A stretch of DNA of 64,000 nt from Muraenolepis orangiensis (taxonomy: Eukaryota; Chordata; Actinopteri; Gadiformes; Muraenolepididae). The stretch lies in assembly GCA_027704905.1 (NCBI GenBank), contig CM050999.1:6780624-6844623 (forward strand), written 5' to 3'. Below the pieces are notes generated by a model that saw only the letters and a list, made by a program, of their open reading frames with translations, was not told the DNA's origin and did not search any database. This document shows positions 10,730 to 26,240 of this stretch, in pieces (the first letter of the stretch is position 1; each line of letters starts with the position of its first letter). The position numbers were made by a program, and so were the translations under genes.

Positions 10730-11560
10730 GATTCAAGATTATTTGCAACATGAACAATGGAATGCTTACTCCCATTCCTTCCCACAGTATGAATTTCTAA
10801 AACAATACTATAAAAATACTATACACAATAAAAATGAACATAAAAGCTTAAACAATAAAGTGTCTGATGGATGATATGTTCATGTCTTGAATTGTGCAAA
10901 AAGCATTTCAAAGTGCCAGTAGTGCAGCAGCATCACAAATACAGTGCAGTAACTGTATATAGTCCAAAAAGTCCATCCAAGTATGATAGTGTAAGGTAAT
11001 GACAGTTATGATAGCGGCAGCACTCCTAGCAGTTCAGTAGGCTCACTGCCTGTGGATAAAAACTATCCTTGAACCTGGTCGTACGGATGCTGGAACCGGC
11101 GACCGGACGGTATGGGGGGGGAGAAGAGTAGCCCAGGGTGGTTGCAGTCCTGAGTGGTGAAGATGGCGTTCTTCCGACACCTGGTCATAAAGATCTCCTC
11201 AATGCATTGAAGTGCACACCCGATGATCTTTTCTGCCGTCCTCACGACCCTCTGGATGGCTCTCTTATCCTGTGTAGTTTCCACACAGTGATGCCACTTG
11301 TCACAGTGGATGAGATGTTGTTCCCAATCTTCACCCCTTGAGGCCTGCCCGTCAGGAAGTCCATAATCCAGTTACAGATGGGGGCGCCCAGACCTAGGTC
11401 CCTCAGTTTCAGGACCAGTTTGGAGGGAACGATGGTGTTGAACGCCGAGCTGTAGTCAATGAACAGCAGTCTGACGTAGGTGTCCCTCCTGTCTAGGTGC
11501 TGCAGGGCCGTGTGTAGTGCCAGGGAGATGCCGTTGAAACGCTCCAGCCAGAAACGCTGT
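10730..11560 (-). mobile_element. L2-clade LINE fragment, 3' end with RT C-terminus
   Basis: On the minus strand a frame with RAIQRVVRTAEKIIG, then ALQCIEEIFMTRC and LPSGRRF-like FSPPIPSGRRFQHP matches the C-terminus of L2-type reverse transcriptases. Further upstream RT sequence, with several frame breaks, reaches about 11560. The 3' untranslated part is 10730-10990. It is dead and 5'-truncated. The same family occurs at 41970-42760. Confidence 0.85.
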
Positions 11561-11769
11561 AGTGCTGGTACACCCTGACCTCCGCTTAGAATCAGTAAAC
11601 ATCTGGTGGTGGGTTTCTACTTCCTGTCAGGTGACACTTGGGGAGGTTGTTTGTTCATGGTTTCAGTCTTTGGGGGCAGTGACCCCAGGATCACTGGACG
11701 CCAATAAAATACCCCAGAGACAAGTCACCCGCCATTACACGAGAAGGCAGGCTGTAGGACCAGACCTCA

Positions 11770-12025
11770 AGGCCTACTCTAGGACCAGATATCTAGACCT
11801 ACAAGACCAGAAATACTCTAGGACCAGATATCTAGACTTACTATAGAACGAGACCTACTGTATGACCTCCAGACTTACTTTAGGACCTCTGTAGGACCTC
11901 CAGACCTACTGTAAAACCTCCAGACCTACTGTAGAACCTCCAGACGTACTGTCGGACCTCCAGACCTACTGTAGGACCTCCAGACCTACTGTAGGACTTC
12001 CAGCCCGACTGTAGGACCAGACCTG
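11770..12025. repeat. 20-bp minisatellite between parl and the claudin
   Basis: Copies of ACCTCCAGACCTACTGTAGG and variants. The rest of 12025-12665 is unremarkable intergenic sequence in which I see no gene. It probably holds the claudin promoter. Confidence 0.8.
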
Positions 12026-12794
12026 TGGAGGGTTTACCCTCCGAGACAGGAGTTCCACCAGGAGAGGACAGTCACGTCCGGTAAGATATCTATCTTCTGT
12101 GGGACACTGAGACAGTGAAGGTGTTGGACTCTGGACTTTATAGGCATGTTTCTAGAGTCCAACCAGGGCCCTATTTCAAGTAGCAGGTTAGGATATGTTT
12201 AAAATTAAACCACAACTGTAGCGAGCTCTTCTCTGGCCTCCTACCCTACTGATTGTAAACAGTGTTCATTCGTCGTTATTTTCTCTCGCAGTAATGATCT
12301 ACTCTGACCTTATACCTTACTCTCATTTGCATTGACTAAAATCACATCAATTGACATTGGGCTATTAGAGATCGCCTATTACTTAAATCTAGACACGTTC
12401 AGTATTGATTGGAATACTAACAAGGAGGAAAAATAATCTAATAGTTTTGAATAAGGCCATGAAGTTATCACTTTGTTTGTTGCCGTTATTCAAACCAATG
12501 AGACAATAGGAAGAAGTGGTGGGCGGAGTTATCTCTAAGGTCACCTGCTACCTGGTTTGCTAGGCGCACAGCTTGCCAACTGATAATCAAGGATAAATAT
12601 TATTTTGCTAGACTTGAGATCAGTCATGTTTAGGTAGCAGTGGTAGTTCTTAGGACAATACTAAAGTGTGTGATGACATTACAGACTGCTGTCGTCACGG
12701 CTACATCATTTCTCAGCCGCCTCATCGTACAGTAGGACGAGGTCAGCAGCTACTCCTTCGCCCATTGGTTGACAGGGTCTTGGAGGGTGGAGCT

Positions 12795-16354
<3,560 letters not shown>

Positions 16355-16592
16355 ACCCTGGACCAGACCTGGGCTCTCATCTGTAAAACCCGAGATTTAT
16401 AAAACTGTGGTTACACACACACACATATAATACATGTATAGATGATGTGTACAGGTGTACCTCGTGTTTTAAGCCGCTTCAGGCCCTGTTTTATGAGTAT
16501 TGCGGTGGTGTGTATGTAATGCGTGTCATGTTGTAAATAAATACAGCAGCTGGAACATTGATGTCATCTTCACTCACCCCATTACATACAGG

Positions 16593-16808
<216 letters not shown>

Positions 16809-16851
16809 CTTCTTGTGTATATATAAGTTTATGGAGGAGAGAGAGAGAGAG

Positions 16852-16890
16852 GTCACGTGGGGGTGGGCGTGTCCAGCCCCACGCTTTATA
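16852..16890 (+). promoter_or_regulatory. atg16l1: Putative atg16l1 core promoter with CLEAR-like E-box
   Basis: GTCACGTG at 16852-16859 is the core of the TFEB/MITF (CLEAR) site, followed by a GGGTGGGCG GC-box and TTTATA at 16885-16890. A 5' exon may run from about 16915 to 17117 (donor GTGAGG) and join the coding exon after the acceptor TTAG at 17477. Inference from position and motifs. Confidence 0.5.
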
Positions 16891-16969
16891 AGCCCCTCCC
16901 ACAGCCGGGCAACCGTTCTATCGACGTCGTGTTCCTGCGACTCTACCGGAAGTAGCGGGCGGAGGGAAA

Positions 16970-17020
16970 ATGGACGCCAAGTCGACGGAGGAGAGCTGGT
17001 GGGGAGCTGGTGTCGGCTAA
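16970..17020 (+). CDS. Possible 16-codon upstream ORF of atg16l1
   Basis: ATG in the context AAAATGG, encoding MDAKSTEESWWGAGVG and stop, inside the inferred 5' untranslated exon. It could lower translation of the main frame. Not a known peptide. Confidence 0.35.
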   Translation: MDAKSTEESWWGAGVG

Positions 17021-17483
17021 CGACTACACTACAATACGGATCGTTTCGCTTTAGTTAAACGCTTTAGTGTGCCGGAGACCTTCTTCTAGTCTGCGTGTGG
17101 ACGCCGGGTGTAGATGAGGTGAGGACGGTGACCTGTTCTCCCCTTGAGCTTGGAGCTCCAAGCCTCACAGTTAGCATGCGGAGCTAATCGGTGCATTAGT
17201 CTCTGTGGAGTCACGAGTGTTTTGCTCAGTGTTTACTACCAGCTGGAGGGTGGCGACACAAGAAGGGTTTGCTCCAGGTTTATATAGCATACACTTGACG
17301 TTTTTAGTTGTGTGTGTGTGGTCAAAAATTCCGAATTAATCTCGAACCCTTGTTCTTTAGATCCACCTCGTTTGGTCTTGTTGTGATGCAGTTGACCTGT
17401 TCCATACAGCAGGCACACCTCAACACCGCCCACTAAGAAGATGGTATCCGTGTATTATGTGTGTGTGTGTGCGTTAGGTGGTC

Positions 17484-20400
17484 ATGGCGGACCGACGCGG
17501 GGAAACCTGGAAGAGACACATCTCGGAGCAGCTTCGGACCCGCGACCGATTGCAGCGCCATGCCTTCGAGGAGATCATCAGTCAATGTAAACGTGTTGTG
17601 ATGGTGGCGATTATTATTGGTATTGTGGCGACGTAATGGCGCAGTAGTGGTCATGACGATGTGTTGGCATGATGGTAGCGTGTGTGTGTCTCTCCTCAGA
17701 TAACCGTCTACTGGAGAAGTCGGACATGCAGGCCGTCCTGTCAGAGCGGTACCAGAGCGATGGCCCCAGAGCAGCACAACACAGGTATCCCACAGCTTCC
17801 AGGAGCCTTCATGAACAGCAGTACTAGTAGGTTCTACTGTCTCCCAGGGGCTCTCATGGTAACATATTGGGGTGTGTGTCGTCATGGTAACGGCAGTGGG
17901 GCTGACGGGGGTGTGCGCGGTGACCTCCAGCAGGAGATGTCTCAGATGAGGATAAAACACCAGGAGGAGCTGACTGAGGTCCACAAGAAGAGAGGAGAGG
18001 TAAAGACAGACAGACGGTGTTTCTCAACCACCGGGCCAGAACCAGGCTGTGGACCATTGGCCTACAGGCTGCAGACATTTCAAAAAATCAAGCATAGAAA
18101 TGTTCTTTTGTACTATTTTGTATTACTGTTGGTTTATTTTGTACTTATTTACATTTTGGCCCCTGAGACAACTCAAAAATGCTAACCAAAGATTGTTTGC
18201 GTTGTAGTTGGCCCAGAATGTGATTGAACTGAACAACCAGATCCAATTGAAGGACAAGGAGATCCAGAGCAACGAGGCCAAGTCAGTACCCGGTCTTGGC
18301 TGTTTTCTGGAATTCTAGCCGTGTCTGATTTTTCAGGCGGGTGTCTGCATGTATTGGAGGTGCAGGAGATATTGAGGTGTTTCTGTATCTCAGGATGCTA
18401 GAGTACCATCAGCAGATCGCTTCTCTGGAGGGAGACTGTTGCAAGCTCAGGACTTATCTCCAGGTAACCTGTGATGGCTTGTCATGCATGTCTTAACCAA
18501 CCAGAGTTGTTGGATATTTAATAATGAATAATATATCATGTATTGTTTATTTGTTAATGTACGTATAGATCTTATCTTGTGTATATTTGGTCATCTCTGA
18601 AGGACCTGGAGCGGGCCAACCAGATGCTGAAGGATGAGTACGATGCTCTCCAGATCACCTTCAGCGCTCTGGAGGAGAAGCTCCGGAAAACCACGGAGGA
18701 CAACCAGGAGCTGGTGTCCCGCTGGATGGCGGAGAAGGCCCTGGAGGCCAACCGCCTCAACGCAGAGAACGAGAAGGACTGCAAGTAAGGCTGCTTCCCC
18801 CGCCCCTAATCTCCTGCCCCCCAAGGCTGACTACCCCCTCTACTACTTCTGGTCTAACGTATCTTTCTATTGACTGGATCTCTATGGTTTCTGTTCAAGG
18901 AGAAGACAAGCTAAGCTACAGAAGGAGCTAGCAGATGCAGCCAAGGAGCCGCTTCCCCTCGACCCGTGAGTTGGCAGCCATGTTGAATCCAACCACAGCT
19001 TCACTAGTGGCGGCCATGTTGGTTCTTACATGTCTAAGTGTTTTGTTTCAGGGACGATGACATTGAGGTTCTCGCCGACGATGGTGGAAAAGGTGAAGCC
19101 TCGTCTCCCAGTCGGCCCCTGAGTCGGACCCCCAGGTACCTGTTCTACCAGAATCTCAACCCTGATCCCTTGCCACTTGCCGCTTGTTGGTTCTATTGTT
19201 GGCCAACTTATGGTACTTTCACCTGAGCAGTGGTTCAGCTGTTGGAGGCTTGTTGGGAGGGAAAGGCATCCTTGTGGGCGGTAAGTAGCTCAGGAGGTAG
19301 AGCGGTTGTCTGACAACCAGAAGGTTGCTGGTGATCATATTATTATTATTATTATGGCTTGATGGGAAGGAAATGCACTTGATGACTTGTAGTTCTCTTG
19401 CGCTACCTGTTGATTGACCTTATTGTAATGTAAACTGACCTAGGAGACCATCTAAACTTGTCGGGGTCTAGGTGTGTTTCTTGGTGTCTGGGGCTGATTT
19501 AGTTTTTTGTTCTCCCAGTAAGAGGAACACTCAGGTTCCCCCTGGTGGCCTTCTGGACTCAATCACTAACATATTTGGGTAGGTGGCTCACTCTACTGGT
19601 TATGTCAGTCTGTCTCTCTCACTCGACTGTACCGTTGTTCCACTGTCTGTTTGCGTGGATGCTTCATATTTCCATGGGACCATGTTACTTACTGGCATAG
19701 CCCTGCTGTTAAGTCTTGTAAAATGGCTGACCTCGTCGCCATGCCAACAGTTGCTTGTCCAAGGTCTATGATGAGCTGTAAAATGTCTGATTACCCATAA
19801 TCCTCTGCGCCCCCCTCAGCTCCCAGCAGCCCCTGCCCTACCCAGCATGCTCTAGTTGTGCAGCGCTGGTTTCAGGAGCTGCTGACACACAGGATGTGAC
19901 ATCACAATCTTGAGTCAGTCAGAGATCCCATTGGCTCAGTGTGATGATGACATCCCACAGAACCAATGAGCATGGAGTAAGGGGGCGGGGCCAGTGGACA
20001 GGGCGCTGATCACAAGTTTTCAAGCTGAGACCTTCTGGACGAGCATGTGTTGTGCTATTAAAAGGCCAAACACTTCAGGTTCAATGTGCTAGGTGGTCAC
20101 CGTATCGGCCAATCAGAAGTTATGCGTGCCGTAGTGTGTTTAAGCTAGAGGGATGATTCACCTCGGGCTGGCCATTAGGGGGCAGTAGTGGCCTGAACTA
20201 GCACCTTGAAACCTGGCTGCCTTCCGCCAATCGGAACACTGCTTTCCAACTCTGTCTGTTGTTGTTTTTTAGCCGTCGTCCTGGTAGCTCTCTCGGTACG
20301 TCGCCAGAGAACCCGGAGACCCCACTGGGAGGGATGGATCTCAGAGTCCCTTCCACCGCACTACACGTCTTCGTGAGTACCTAATCGTCTGTCTCTCTGC

Positions 20401-23400
20401 CGGTCTCACTGCTGGGATTTCAGTGGCGCTCTCTGCAAGGCGTTGGGCTAACGTGGTAGCCTCTTTATCCAAGGTCCATGATGAGCTGTAAAAGGTCTGA
20501 TTACCCACAATCCTCTGTACCCCCCTCAGCTCCCAGCAGCCCCTGCCCTACCCAGCATGCTCTAGCTGTGCAGTGCTGGTTTCAGGAGCTGCTGACAAAT
20601 TGGATGTTGCATCACAAGCTTGAGTCAGTCAGAGATCCCATTGGCTGAGTGTGATGATGATTGACATCCCACAGAACCAATAAGCATGGAGTAAGGGGGC
20701 GGGGCCAGAGGACAGGGACATGATCAGAAGTTTTCAAGCTGAGACTCAAAAAATTAAATTGGCCTCATATTTGCAGCGAGACGCAAACAACTACATCCAT
20801 CTGGTTTTAACGGAGCAAAGCGCGTAGCACGTATATATTAATGTGACGCGACGTCGTTTAGCGTAACGGCGTCTGTTTTGGCTCGGTTCCAGGAGGCCCA
20901 CGATGGAGAGGTGAATGCCGTGCGCTTCAGCCCAGGCTCTCGTCTCCTAGCGACTGGAGGGATGGACCGACGGGTCAAACTGTGGGAGGTGGTCTCTGGT
21001 AAGCCCCGCCCCTTCCCAGATAATGATGAAGAACCGATCGCGTCTGTGCTGGTATTTGTTGACTGGTCCAACTAGCACGGTTCAGAGCGGCAGATTCATC
21101 CATAGATATTGGTTTCCATCGTCAAGATCGATATATAAATGGATGGAAAGATGTATATATCGGGGTGGTTTACTGCCTAAGGTGGCTGCTCTTTGCCATG
21201 ACAACCGCTACGTGACGAAGGTCCATGATGAGCTGTAAAAGGTCTGATTACCCACAATCCTCTGCGTCCCCTCAGCTCCCAGCAGCCCCTGCCCTACCCA
21301 GCATGCTCTAGTTGTGCAGCGCTGGTTTCAGTAGCTGCTGACACACAGGATGTTACATCACAATCTTGAGTCAGTTAGAGATCCCATTGGCTCGGTGTGA
21401 TGATGGTTGACGTCCCACAGAACCAATAGGCAGGGAGATAAGGGGCGGGGCCAGAGGACGGGGAGCTGATCACAAGTTTTCAAGCTGAGACCTTCTGGAG
21501 CAGCGTCTCCTACGTCCTGTGGGACTAGCGGGTCTAGCTCTGGCTGTTTAAAGCTGTCTTCTAACGTTACCTTTGTGTGTAGGTCGCTGTGAACCCAAAG
21601 GATCCCTTACCGGGAGCAACGCGGGCATCACCAGTATAGAGTTTGACAGCACTGTAAGTCCTCAACTAGGTCCTCCTAGAACAATCCTCTCGAGTTCTTG
21701 TCCTGTGACCAAGAGGATGCTGAGTGTCCTTCTCTCCTCGTCTCTCAGGGCTCCTACCTGCTTGCTGCCTCAAACGACTTCGCCAGCCGCATCTGGACCA
21801 TGGATGACTTCCGGCTAAGGGTGAGTGCCGTCTGTCACACCGATGATCGACTTGGATCTGGGAGGACCAACGGGTGTGGTGTGGAGGGCGTGGCATGTTG
21901 TGACCCGTGCTCTCATTCCAGCACACCCTGACGGGTCACAGCGGGAAGGTCCTGGCTGCTCGCTTCCTATTGGACAACGCCCGAATCGTCTCCGGGAGTT
22001 ACGACCGCACCCTCAAACTGTGGGACCTCCGCAGTAAAGTCTGTATGTGATTGGTTGCTTCGATCTCGTGAATATTCATAATTAAGGAGGGCTGACCTTT
22101 TACATATCTTCTGGCAGCTGCCTGCAATCTGCCTGCTAGTTAGACTAGCAGACCAGTTCTACTGGGAGATGACCCGTCTGTGTTGCAGGTATGAAGACCG
22201 TGTTTGCGGGCTCCAGTTGTAATGACATCGTCTGCACAGAGCAGTGTGTCATGAGCGGCCATTTTGATAAGAAGGTTCGCTTTTGGGACATCAGGTGAGT
22301 GATCTTGTTATAGTTAGTTTAGGTGTCTACGGTCATGCCAACGGCTGCTTGTCCAAGGTCTATGATGATCATCTGTAAAAGGTCTGATTACCCACAATCC
22401 TCTGCGCCCCCTCAGCTCCCAGCAGCCCCTGCCCTACCCAGCATGCTCTAGTTGTGCAGCGCTGGTTTCAGGAGCTGCTGACACACAGGATGTTGCATCA
22501 CAATCTGAGTCAGTTAGAGATACCATTGGCTCAGTGTGATGATTGACATCCCACAGAACCAATAAGCCTGGAGTAAGGGGGCATGGCCAGAGGATGGGGA
22601 CATGATCACAAGTTTTCAAGCTGAGACCTTCTGGATGAGCGTGTTTTGAGCTTTTAAAAGGCCAAACACTTCAATAAGCTGGTGGTAACCATATTGGCCA
22701 ATCAGAGGTTATGCATGCAGTAGCGTTTGTTTAAGCTAGAGGGAGTAGTCTCCTCCAGCCGGTCAATGTGCTAAGGGGGTCATGTGGTGTGCAGGGCGGA
22801 GAGCATCGTGACGGAACTGGAGCTCCAGGGTCGGGTCACCAGTCTGGACCTGAGCCAGGAACGCACAGAACTGCTCACCTGCTCCCGGGACGACCTCCTG
22901 AAGATCATTGACCTTAGAACAAACGCTGTCCGCCACACCTTCAGGTACGAAGATCTGAATCGGTGATCAGACTGTATACGACGCGTTTGTGCAGTCCACC
23001 CAGAGGACATGAGTCTTCTCTGGAAGGAACCGGTGCCATAGTGGGACCCAACCCTAACGTCACTGTACTACACTGTGTACTACTAAATCACTTTGTTGTG
23101 TGAACTGAATTGTACTAGGTCTGAGGCTTACGTCACCACCACCCTCTAACTCTCACGTCTCCTCTTCCAGTGCTCCGGGCTTCAAGTGTGGCGCCGACTG
23201 GACCAGAGTCTGCTTCAGGTAGGTGTCATCACCGCTCACTAGTCCGACGCCGCTCAGTGAGCTGTTGGACCCTGAACATGCAGCTATGTTCTTTGATTGC
23301 TCAATGGTTCTGTTTTCCAGTCCTGACGGCAGCTACGTGGTGGGGGGTTCTGCGGACGGGGGTGTCTACGTGTGGAACGTTCTGACGGGCAAACTGGACC

Positions 23401-23952
23401 GCCTTCTGGACAAGAACCACAGGTAAATGCATACCTGCGCACAAACCCATGGACACTCGCTCACTGGGGTTGGGTATTGGATTTGAGTTGGTCATTTCTA
23501 TAAGGGATATATCACCAACTGCTTAGATAAGATCTGCTTAGGCTAGAGATATACTGTGACAACCGGCTGCGTGGTTAACATAATCACATACTTGCCCATG
23601 TGCTGCTTGGATTACAAACAGACGATCTGATGACTAACGACCATCTGGGACCCAAAGCATTCCATTAAACATATTTTATTCAATAACGCAGTAACAATAT
23701 TTAACATGGTTTCTACAGTAGTTTGGTTGATTTGCAATGTTCCACTTTAATTCTCGTGATCGCTCAGAAAAGTCTGTCAAAAAGAGTCCTCATCTTGGTC
23801 CCACTGCTTTGCTCACGACTTGTAAGGGTGACTCTCCTAACTCTGAACTCTGTCTCAGCTCGGCCATCAACGCGGTGTCCTGGTCCCCGTCAGGAACCTT
23901 TGTCGTCAGCGTGGAGAAGGGAAGCAAGGCTGTCCTCTGGTCGGACCTCTGA
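17484..23952 (+). CDS. atg16l1: ATG16L1, autophagy E3-complex subunit (19 exons)
   Basis: Exons: 17484-17586, 17700-17784, 17897-17999, 18208-18281, 18394-18463, 18603-18784, 18900-18965, 19052-19135, 19519-19578, 20273-20372, 20893-20998, 21583-21653, 21749-21820, 21922-22042, 22189-22294, 22795-22944, 23171-23218, 23321-23422, 23859-23952. All phases agree (about 598 aa; human 607). The protein scaffolds ATG12-ATG5 for LC3 lipidation at the phagophore. The ATG5-binding helix is in exon 1 (WKRHISEQLRTRDRLQRHAF). The coiled coil is about residues 70-215 (RIKHQEELTEVHKKRGE, DEYDALQITFSALEEKL). Seven WD40 repeats fill about 310-598 (HDGEVNAVRFSPGSRLLATG, TGHSGKVLAARF). Exon 9 encodes the optional PGGLLDSITNIFG segment. 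The exon-3 acceptor (CGGCAG) is weak and is my least certain boundary. The introns host four scaRNA copies. Poly-A candidate ATTAAA at 24489. Confidence 0.96.
19274..19337 (+). mobile_element. tRNA-derived SINE head fragment
   Basis: GTAGCTCAGGAGGTAGAGCG (A-box region), then GTCTGACAACCAGAAGGTTG; the B box is cut off. In atg16l1 intron 8. Confidence 0.6.
19761..20034 (+). ncRNA. Composite C/D-H/ACA scaRNA, SCARNA5/SCARNA6-like, copy 1
   Basis: 274 nt in atg16l1 intron 9, sense strand. The ends form a terminal stem AAGGTC/GACCTT that directly flanks box C (ATGATGA, 19768-19774) and box D (CTGA, 20025-20028). Inside are a second RTGATGA-like box, an ACAGGA that fits the H box (ANANNA), an ACA trinucleotide in CCCACAGAACC and a TGAG that fits the Cajal-body (CAB) motif. 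Human ATG16L1 introns host SCARNA5 (U87) and SCARNA6 (U88), composite Cajal-body RNAs of similar length that guide snRNA modification. Host gene, orientation, size and boxes therefore agree. Which of the two it corresponds to cannot be told from this sequence alone. Confidence 0.85.
20471..20748 (+). ncRNA. SCARNA5/6-like copy 2, probably degenerate
   Basis: In atg16l1 intron 10. Box C (ATGATGA) and box D (CTGA, 20739-20742) remain, but the 3' strand of the terminal stem reads GACTCA instead of GACCTT, and the H-box region reads CAAATTGGA where the other copies have ACAGGA. About 90% of the rest matches copy 1 by eye. It may be a scaRNA pseudogene or a very weak gene. Confidence 0.7.
21218..21494 (+). 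ncRNA. SCARNA5/6-like composite scaRNA, copy 3
   Basis: 277 nt in atg16l1 intron 11. The terminal stem AAGGTC/GACCTT is intact, with box C ATGATGA, box D CTGA at 21485-21488, the ACAGGA H-box candidate, the TGAG CAB candidate and ACA box. It ends 88 bp before exon 12, a usual distance for intron-encoded guide RNAs. Confidence 0.85.
22355..22630 (+). ncRNA. SCARNA5/6-like composite scaRNA, copy 4
   Basis: 276 nt in atg16l1 intron 15. The terminal stem AAGGTC/GACCTT, box C ATGATGA and box D CTGA (22621-22624) are intact; GAGCTG after box C is changed to TCATCTG. The flank after box D (TTAAAAGGCCAAACACTTCA, 22655-22674) also matches the flank of copy 1, so the duplication included intron sequence outside the RNA. 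Confidence 0.82.
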
Positions 23953-24135
23953 TTGGCTGCTCGGCTCTCTGGTCGGACCTCTGATTTGGATGGTCGGACC
24001 TCTGATTGGCTGCTCGGCTCTCTGGTCGGACCTCTGATTTGGATGGTCGGACCTCTGATTGGCTGCTCGGCTCTCTGGTCGGACCTCTGATTTGGCTGCT
24101 CGGTCCTCTGGACTGACCTCAGATCGGCCTACTCG
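23930..24135 (+). repeat. Minisatellite spanning the atg16l1 stop codon
   Basis: The last codons and stop (CTCTGGTCGGACCTCTGA) recur in the 3' untranslated region as units of about 30 bp with ATTGGCTGCTCGG or TTTGGATGG spacers. Confidence 0.9.
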
Positions 24136-24494
24136 GCCCTCTGGCATCGGCTTCATGAACCTGGACCGAACAGCAGCCGTAAAGCCTGTTAAATCAGAGC
24201 ACTGATAGAGGGAGCTCTCGGGATACCCAGCAGAGGACTCCACATGAATGAATATATATATGTGTATAGATGTATGTCTATATATATCTACGCAAAGACT
24301 GTTCTCTAAGCAAGCAGAGAAATGCTTTTTAAGACTGCTGTTGATGCAAACCTTGGCTTTTAAAGTGTGGGAGGTGTGTAGAAGGTTTTACTGTGCTGTT
24401 GTGGGTCCCGGTGACCCCCCCCCCCCCCCCATGACCTCACGTGTCTGTCCTGTATCCGTGTGGATGAAGTCACTGAAGTAAACGGTCAATTAAA

Positions 24495-25180
24495 AACGTT
24501 GTCTTGGTCTCTTTGTCCTGAGTTCACCGTAGCTCGGCCAATGAGAACACAGGAGATAATAAAATATGAACAAATATCTAACCAATGGTTACAGGGTAAG
24601 TCCTCTCCCATTGGTCTATGGAAAGCGCCACGAGTTTGACGAGTTGACCGTGACAAACGCCGTCCAGAACGCTTTTTTTTTATTTATTTTTTAATGCCGT
24701 TCAAAGGGTCACAGAAGTCCGTTCTGTAATATGGTAATGAGCTCCGCCTTGTGGTTTTCAGCCACTAAATGTGAACAGTTTTCACCCAATTAGTGAAGAA
24801 CGAGAACGGATCACACTACATATTCGCTGATCTTCGGATCTATTCTATTCTGCCGTCGTTTGTCTTGCTTCTCGTTTGGGTATCCTAAATAAAACTCCAA
24901 ATATGCCACTCTGGGTGTTTTATTACACTGACAAACTTTCTGGTTAAATGTAATTAAACAGCAGTTTGGTATTAATTGGACTAGGTTTGAGCCATGTTCT
25001 GTAGTCAAGCTGGTACAGTGGGCTCATTTTAAATGAACCAACTTTTAATATGGTATCCTGTTTCGGTCCGAGTAATGCCACGGCACTTGGTTTATCACGA
25101 AGCTTTCACATCCATTGTAGCCGAGGTAAAACATGGCCTCTAGAGGGAGCCCACATGTCAACTAGCCTACTGAATGAACA
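24495..25180. other. Intergenic sequence, no gene seen
   Basis: AT-rich sequence between atg16l1 and sag. No open frame with a recognisable family was found on either strand. Confidence 0.5.
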
Positions 25181-25184
25181 CTAC

Positions 25185-25435
25185 TGGTACCATACCATTA
25201 GTGTTCATACAATTCATACCATTAGTGTTCATACAATTCATACCATTAGTGTTCATACAATTCATACCATTAGTGTTCATACAATTCATACCATTAGTGT
25301 TCATACAATTCATACCATACCATTGGTATGGTATGAGTTGAACACTACTGGTATGAGTTGAACACTACTGGTATGAGTTGAACACTACTGGTATGAGTTG
25401 AACACTACTGGTATGAGTTGAACACTACTGGTCTG
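25185..25435. repeat. Pair of mutually inverted minisatellite arrays
   Basis: Five copies of a 24-bp unit (CATACCATTAGTGTTCATAC...) meet six copies of a 20-bp unit (GGTATGAGTTGAACACTACT) in opposite sense. The centre is a perfect palindrome: arms 25311-25321 and 25325-25335, loop ATT. Confidence 0.9.
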
Positions 25436-25794
25436 GTGCTGCTGAGGTTTCGGCTTTTGAGTTTCGGTTTGCCTTTTCTTTTTTTTATCCAATGAAAAAC
25501 AATTCTGTGGTTCTTTGACAGTAAAGACGTTCTCATTTCGCTGTACGCTGACACATTTTAATAGTGAATGAATTAAACTGATAGTGTACCATCAGCGATA
25601 TATATTGTTTCCATCTTTTGACAAACGTTTTTATTAGTTAAGGGGAAGGATTTTCCACAAGATATGTCTGGCAGGGGCGTCGCTGGGATTGGTGGGATTT
25701 GGAGTATCTTGTGTAGGTTCTGAGCTCAGTTTAATGACATTGTCCAATATTAACGTTCATTGTTATATTAACAATCAAAACATAATATTGTAGG

Positions 25795-26240
25795 AATTAC
25801 TAAGTCATAATTATGACTTGGTATCTCATAATTATGACCTAACTATCTCATAATTATGACTTATCTATCTCATAGTTATGACTTACTTTCTATGAGTTAG
25901 TATCTCATAATTATGACTTAGTATCTCATAATGACTTAACTATCTCATAATTATGACTTAGTATCTCATAATGACTTAACTATCTCATAATTATGACTTA
26001 GTATCTCATAATGACTTAACTATCTCATAATTCTGACTTAACTTTCTCATAATTATGACTTACTATCTCATAATTATGACTTAACTATCTCATAATTATG
26101 ACTTAACTATCTCATAATAATGACTTGGTATCTCATAATTATGACTTACTTTCTCATAATTATGACTTAGTATCTCATTATGACTTAACTATCTCATAAT
26201 TCTGAGATAGGTAAGTCATATTTATGAGAAAGTTAAGTCA
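25795..26240. repeat. ~22-bp AT-rich array, forward sense
   Basis: Copies of TCTCATAATTATGACTTA plus GTA or ACTA. At 26196-26240 the sense flips (GAGATAGGTAAGTCATA). The same repeat in reverse sense occurs at 27083-27325. Confidence 0.9.

Noticed and set aside
19741..22680. The four atg16l1 intron modules as a dispersed mobile element
   Set aside because: They occur only in this host gene within the window, always in sense, with guide-RNA boxes and a terminal stem; scaRNA paralogs explain this better, though a genome search is needed to exclude a repeat family.
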